Shown: piece by piece, positions 6,101 to 7,314 of the stretch
Numbering within the stretch: the stretch's first letter is position 1
Layout of the letters: each line of letters begins with the position of its first letter
Assembly (NCBI GenBank): GCA_946481625.1
Contig: CAMLOZ010000165.1
Coordinates: forward strand, 1-7,314
From: an uncultured Haloferula sp.
GTDB taxonomy: Bacteria; Verrucomicrobiota; Verrucomicrobiae; Verrucomicrobiales; Akkermansiaceae
DNA length: 7,314 nucleotides
Direction of reading: 5' to 3'
Position numbers and translations under genes: made by a program
Notes under the pieces: generated by a model
What the model was told of the DNA's origin: nothing
The model's input: the letters and a program-made list of their open reading frames with translations, nothing else
Databases searched by the model: none

Positions 6101-6980
6101 CTTCGACTGGGTCAGCTCCGCCGCCACGAACAAGCCGGACTTCCGGACGGGCGAGGGGGCGCTTAACGTCTTCGACAACAAGGTCGCGGGCGGTGAAGCC
6201 AAGTGGTGCTGTGACCCGCCGTCAGTCTCGATTCCGGCCCAGAGCGTGACCGTGCAAATGCCCTATCCGATCGCCCTGACACACTTCACCATGGCGTCGT
6301 CGGAAGACGCTCCGGAGCGCGATCCGCGGAAGTGGTCGATTCAAGGTTCCAACGACGGAACCACCTTCACCAATATCTTCGTGCAGGACGACGCTGTGAT
6401 GAGCTTCTGGGGAACCAACCGGCTCTACGTGATGAAGTTCACGCTCGCCGCTCCGGCCCCGACGTACAAATGGTTCCGCTACAGCGTGACGGCGACCAAT
6501 AGCACGATGCACTCGATCTCGGAGATCGAGTACTTCGGCATCGATCAGGATACCGATGGCGACGGGATGCCCGACTATTGGGAGGCCAAGTATCCGGCGG
6601 TTCTGGACATCGCGGTGGCGGATGCCGCGGGAGATCCGGACAGCGACGGACTCACCAACCTCCAGGAGTTCCAGAACGGCACCACGCCCGGCGATACAGA
6701 CAGCGACGACGACGGGTTCAACGACGGCTCGGAAATCTCCGGTGGCTCCGATCCGCTCGGACCGAGGGTGCTTTCCTTCTCCAAGACCGGCAGCACCTTC
6801 ACGCTGACCATGAAGGTCTATGACGTCGGCAAGAAGTACAAGCTTCGCCGCAGTTCGACCCTCAACAACGACTTCGTTGATATCGGCAACGTCTTCAGCC
6901 CTGCCACGGACACCCAGGTGATCACCGATACCGCCGCCCCGGCAGGCAAGGCGTTCTACCTTATCGAGCGCGTGCCCTGA
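3123..6980 (+). CDS. Large secreted FBA-like / TSP3 / discoidin-like repeat protein
   Basis: A 1285-residue exported mosaic protein, probably an extracellular or outer-surface binding protein. The signal peptide is residues 1-38, with a long polar n-region, a hydrophobic core TLCLFVVALLCAPA and a cut after TRA. Residues 44-215 resemble the eukaryotic FBA sugar-binding domain. Then come TSP3-type calcium repeats (DTDGDGxxDxxE) in four blocks beginning at residues 218, 528, 837 and 1143, with 5, 5, 5 and 3 repeats. Between them are three discoidin/F5-8C-like modules (338-524, 647-833, 956-1139), each containing EGAxxVFDN, KWCC, a DAPxRxPR(I/K)W segment and (D/S)EIExFG. Residues 1213-1285 are a small beta-rich C-terminal domain (YKLRRSSTL, then AFYLIERVP). 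No catalytic motif, membrane anchor or PEP-CTERM is visible. In-frame TGA at 3117-3119 makes ATG 3123 the first possible ATG. The very acidic composition implies Ca2+-dependent folding. Function is inferred from domains only. Confidence 0.88.
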   Translation: MNLTPLPSDPPSFRRVPSWGKTLCLFVVALLCAPATRAALPPGNLLANPSGMAAPDSGWTIMAGPPAASTGWGRFTTGGADVLPGYFATSYSPNPCKRSQTIDLIATGATAAELDAAPDLKVEEYISCYAGNGTTPDNFYIKVELRGAAQEVLASFNVGADTARVTAPSGWTKYEHVFSDYGPGVRYVYFEDGGWDGGFWAGQYGSYHDGAKVYYSEDTDGDGIPDADEDFYSFLDKDNPDDALEDGDGDGYANIDEYLAGLDMGDTDTDDDNATDGEEFNDLGTNPLIADTDGDGLLDGDEVNDHGSDPLLTDTDGDFFQDGDEVAKGSLPTSSTSTPGGIVITSQPGLLGSDLTDPANDGVGTTGTGSGFDWSVITTSGTASFTGEGAYSVFDNLAPGGSGSKWCCPTLPTAAGFHHITVGFNTTANTDILTSLDYFTVTSANDAPDRQPRIWEIQGSMNGTTFETIVRFDSPKSFWKLDNQTLRFDLPKGSLPYRYLRFAVFAINAGSQFQIDEIEYFGEQTNADADGDGIPKLVEDYYDFLDDSVAADGAADQDGDGLSNAGEWAAGSKMLVTDTDGDGLTDGEDVAAGASPILADTDTDGLSDFAEVNTHGTNPALADTDGDFFSDGAELAAGTSPTLASSTPGGITVALQSGLLGNDLTDTANDGAGTTGTGTGFDWSVITTSGTASFTNEGAYSVFDNLAPGSTGSKWCCPTLPTTAGFHHITVGFNTVANTDVLTSLDYFTVTSGGDAPERQPRIWEIQGSLNGTTFETIARFESAKSIWTANSQTLRFDLPKGSLPYRYLRFAVFAVNSGTQFQIDEIEFFGEQTNADADGDGIPKLYEDYHAFLSDSNPDDAAGDQDGDGLDNLGEYDMRTNPSLADTDGDELSDGDEITAGANPLVTDSDADGLTDGAEVNTHETDPTLVDTDSDNFSDGYEITQSSDPVSASSTPAGVVVEGLGFGAGALLTSDFTDRENNINDATAAGTGFDWVSSAATNKPDFRTGEGALNVFDNKVAGGEAKWCCDPPSVSIPAQSVTVQMPYPIALTHFTMASSEDAPERDPRKWSIQGSNDGTTFTNIFVQDDAVMSFWGTNRLYVMKFTLAAPAPTYKWFRYSVTATNSTMHSISEIEYFGIDQDTDGDGMPDYWEAKYPAVLDIAVADAAGDPDSDGLTNLQEFQNGTTPGDTDSDDDGFNDGSEISGGSDPLGPRVLSFSKTGSTFTLTMKVYDVGKKYKLRRSSTLNNDFVDIGNVFSPATDTQVITDTAAPAGKAFYLIERVP
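3252..3767 (+). other. FBA-like (F-box-associated) domain, residues 44-215 of the large protein
   Basis: Landmarks shared, from memory, with animal FBXO2/FBXO6-type FBA domains appear in the same order: NLLANP (44-49), GW (58-59 and 71-72), YFATSY (86-91), C96-K97 followed by Q100-x-IDL (to 104), ELDAAPDLKVEEY (113-125), FYIKVELR (139-146), VLASF (152-156), a W171 segment, DYGPGVRYVYFE (180-191), and GGWDGGFWAGQYG (193-205). In animal proteins this jelly-roll binds N-glycan chitobiose cores, with an aromatic pair near the C-terminal loop. F199-W200 occupy that position here. There is no F-box, and the domain is exported. Alternatively it is a diverged galactose-binding-like fold. Confidence 0.72.
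3774..6758 (+). repeat. Tandem TSP3-plus-discoidin-like modules, 309-residue (927-bp) period
   Basis: Units begin at 3774, 4704, 5631 and 6549. Equivalent landmarks recur exactly 927 bp apart: T338/T647/T956 at each module start, C407/C716 and E517/E826. Unit 1 has one extra residue in its TSP3 block (DTDTDDDNATDGEE), and unit 3 is one residue shorter at its end. Unit 4 is only a 3-repeat TSP3 block. By eye, discoidin-like modules 1 and 2 are identical at 156 of 187 residues. Module 3 keeps the framework but has a largely different sequence. Confidence 0.9.
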
Positions 6981-7007
6981 AGCGGCCCCTTCCCTGTTCC
7001 CCCCAAC

Positions 7008-7060
7008 AAAAAAAAAACCGGAGCCCCTCGTTCCCTCGCGGACCGGGGGGCTTTTCCTTT
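7008..7060. terminator. Bidirectional intrinsic terminator between convergent genes
   Basis: AGCCCC (7022-7027) pairs with GGGGCT (7047-7052) around a 19-base loop. On the plus strand CTTTTCCTTT follows the stem, 40-odd bases past the stop at 6980. On the minus strand ten T residues (complement of A at 7008-7017) follow after CCGG, about 50 bases past the converging gene's stop at 7067. The T-tract is better for the minus strand. Confidence 0.75.
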
Positions 7061-7066
7061 CACAGC

Positions 7067-7314
7067 TCAGGCCGTTTCGGCCACCCGCTGAGCATCGACC
7101 GCAGGAGCATCTGCGAGCGACTCACGGATGCGTGCGTGGGTCCGCTCGATCAATTCCGCTTCGTCACGCAAGTCGCCGAGGATCTGGTTCAGCTTCCTCC
7201 CGGGCTCCCCTTCCTTAGGCTCTTCTGCCTTCGTCGAGGAAGCCAGCCCCAGGATGCTGGCATGGATCTGATAAAGCGAGGTGTAGGCATGCAGGATCGC
7301 CGCCTGGGAGTCCC
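7067..7314 (-). CDS. C-terminal end of an unrecognised helical protein, 5' end beyond window
   Basis: Reading leftward from the right edge, an uninterrupted frame of 82 complete codons ends at TGA (complement of 7067-7069). The visible part begins DSQAAILHAYTSLYQIHASI, passes through a charged linker (KAEEPKEGEPGRK), and continues as a heptad-like amphipathic helix (LNQILGDLRDEAELIERTHA) before an Ala-rich tail ending VAETA. High GC at third positions, lack of stops and a well-placed downstream terminator support a real gene. I do not recognise the family. It looks soluble and alpha-helical, with no cysteines or membrane segment in this part. It converges on the large secreted-protein gene. 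Confidence 0.65.
   Translation of the reverse strand, partial: DSQAAILHAYTSLYQIHASILGLASSTKAEEPKEGEPGRKLNQILGDLRDEAELIERTHARIRESLADAPAVDAQRVAETA

Noticed and set aside
3774..6758. Regular repeats considered as a CRISPR or satellite array
   Set aside because: The 927-bp units are in-frame protein modules with synonymous drift, not short identical repeats with unique spacers.

Overview
This window looks like a piece of a GC-rich chromosome from the Verrucomicrobiota, probably a Luteolibacter-like member of the Verrucomicrobiaceae. The placement is an inference from gene families, not from a marker gene. The families are a DUF6797/PVC-type propeller protein, a secreted PI-PLC-C1-like enzyme, and a large secreted protein built of thrombospondin type 3 (TSP3) and discoidin-like repeats. 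That large protein ends in the 'LRRSxxL...AFYxxE' C-terminal domain seen on many exported proteins of this phylum. Starts without a usable Shine-Dalgarno sequence fit the same group.

Layout, left to right. (1) Bases 1-1549, minus strand: the N-terminal 516 codons of an exported DUF6797-type protein whose C-terminus lies beyond the left edge. (2) 1550-1683: a divergent intergenic region with an AT-rich core. (3) 1684-2739, plus: a secreted Ca2+-dependent PI-specific phospholipase C-like enzyme with a complete set of candidate catalytic residues. (4) 2740-3122: a 383-bp AT-richer gap with an 11-bp direct repeat, a bulged hairpin and an ACGTCG-ATC-CGACGT palindrome. (5) 3123-6980, plus: a 1285-residue secreted mosaic protein. 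(6) 6981-7066: a bidirectional intrinsic terminator. (7) 7067-7314, minus: the C-terminal 82 codons of a helical protein of unknown function that converges on the large gene.

The main discovery is the N-terminal domain of the 1285-residue protein (residues 44-215). It resembles the F-box-associated (FBA) domain of animal glycoprotein-recognising F-box proteins (FBXO2/FBXO6 family). It keeps the NLLxNP start, the C-K-x-x-Q-x-IDL segment, the DYGPGVR motif and the GGxDxxFWxGxYG end. Here it has no F-box and sits behind a signal peptide. It is followed by 18 acidic TSP3-type calcium repeats in blocks of 5-5-5-3, with three discoidin-like modules between the blocks. The modules repeat with an exact 309-residue (927-bp) period. 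I infer a calcium-stiffened, multivalent extracellular glycan- or surface-binding protein.

The PI-PLC gene lies upstream on the same strand. The long gap with its own sequence elements suggests separate promoters, so a shared function is only a hypothesis. No tRNA, rRNA, CRISPR array or insertion sequence was seen.
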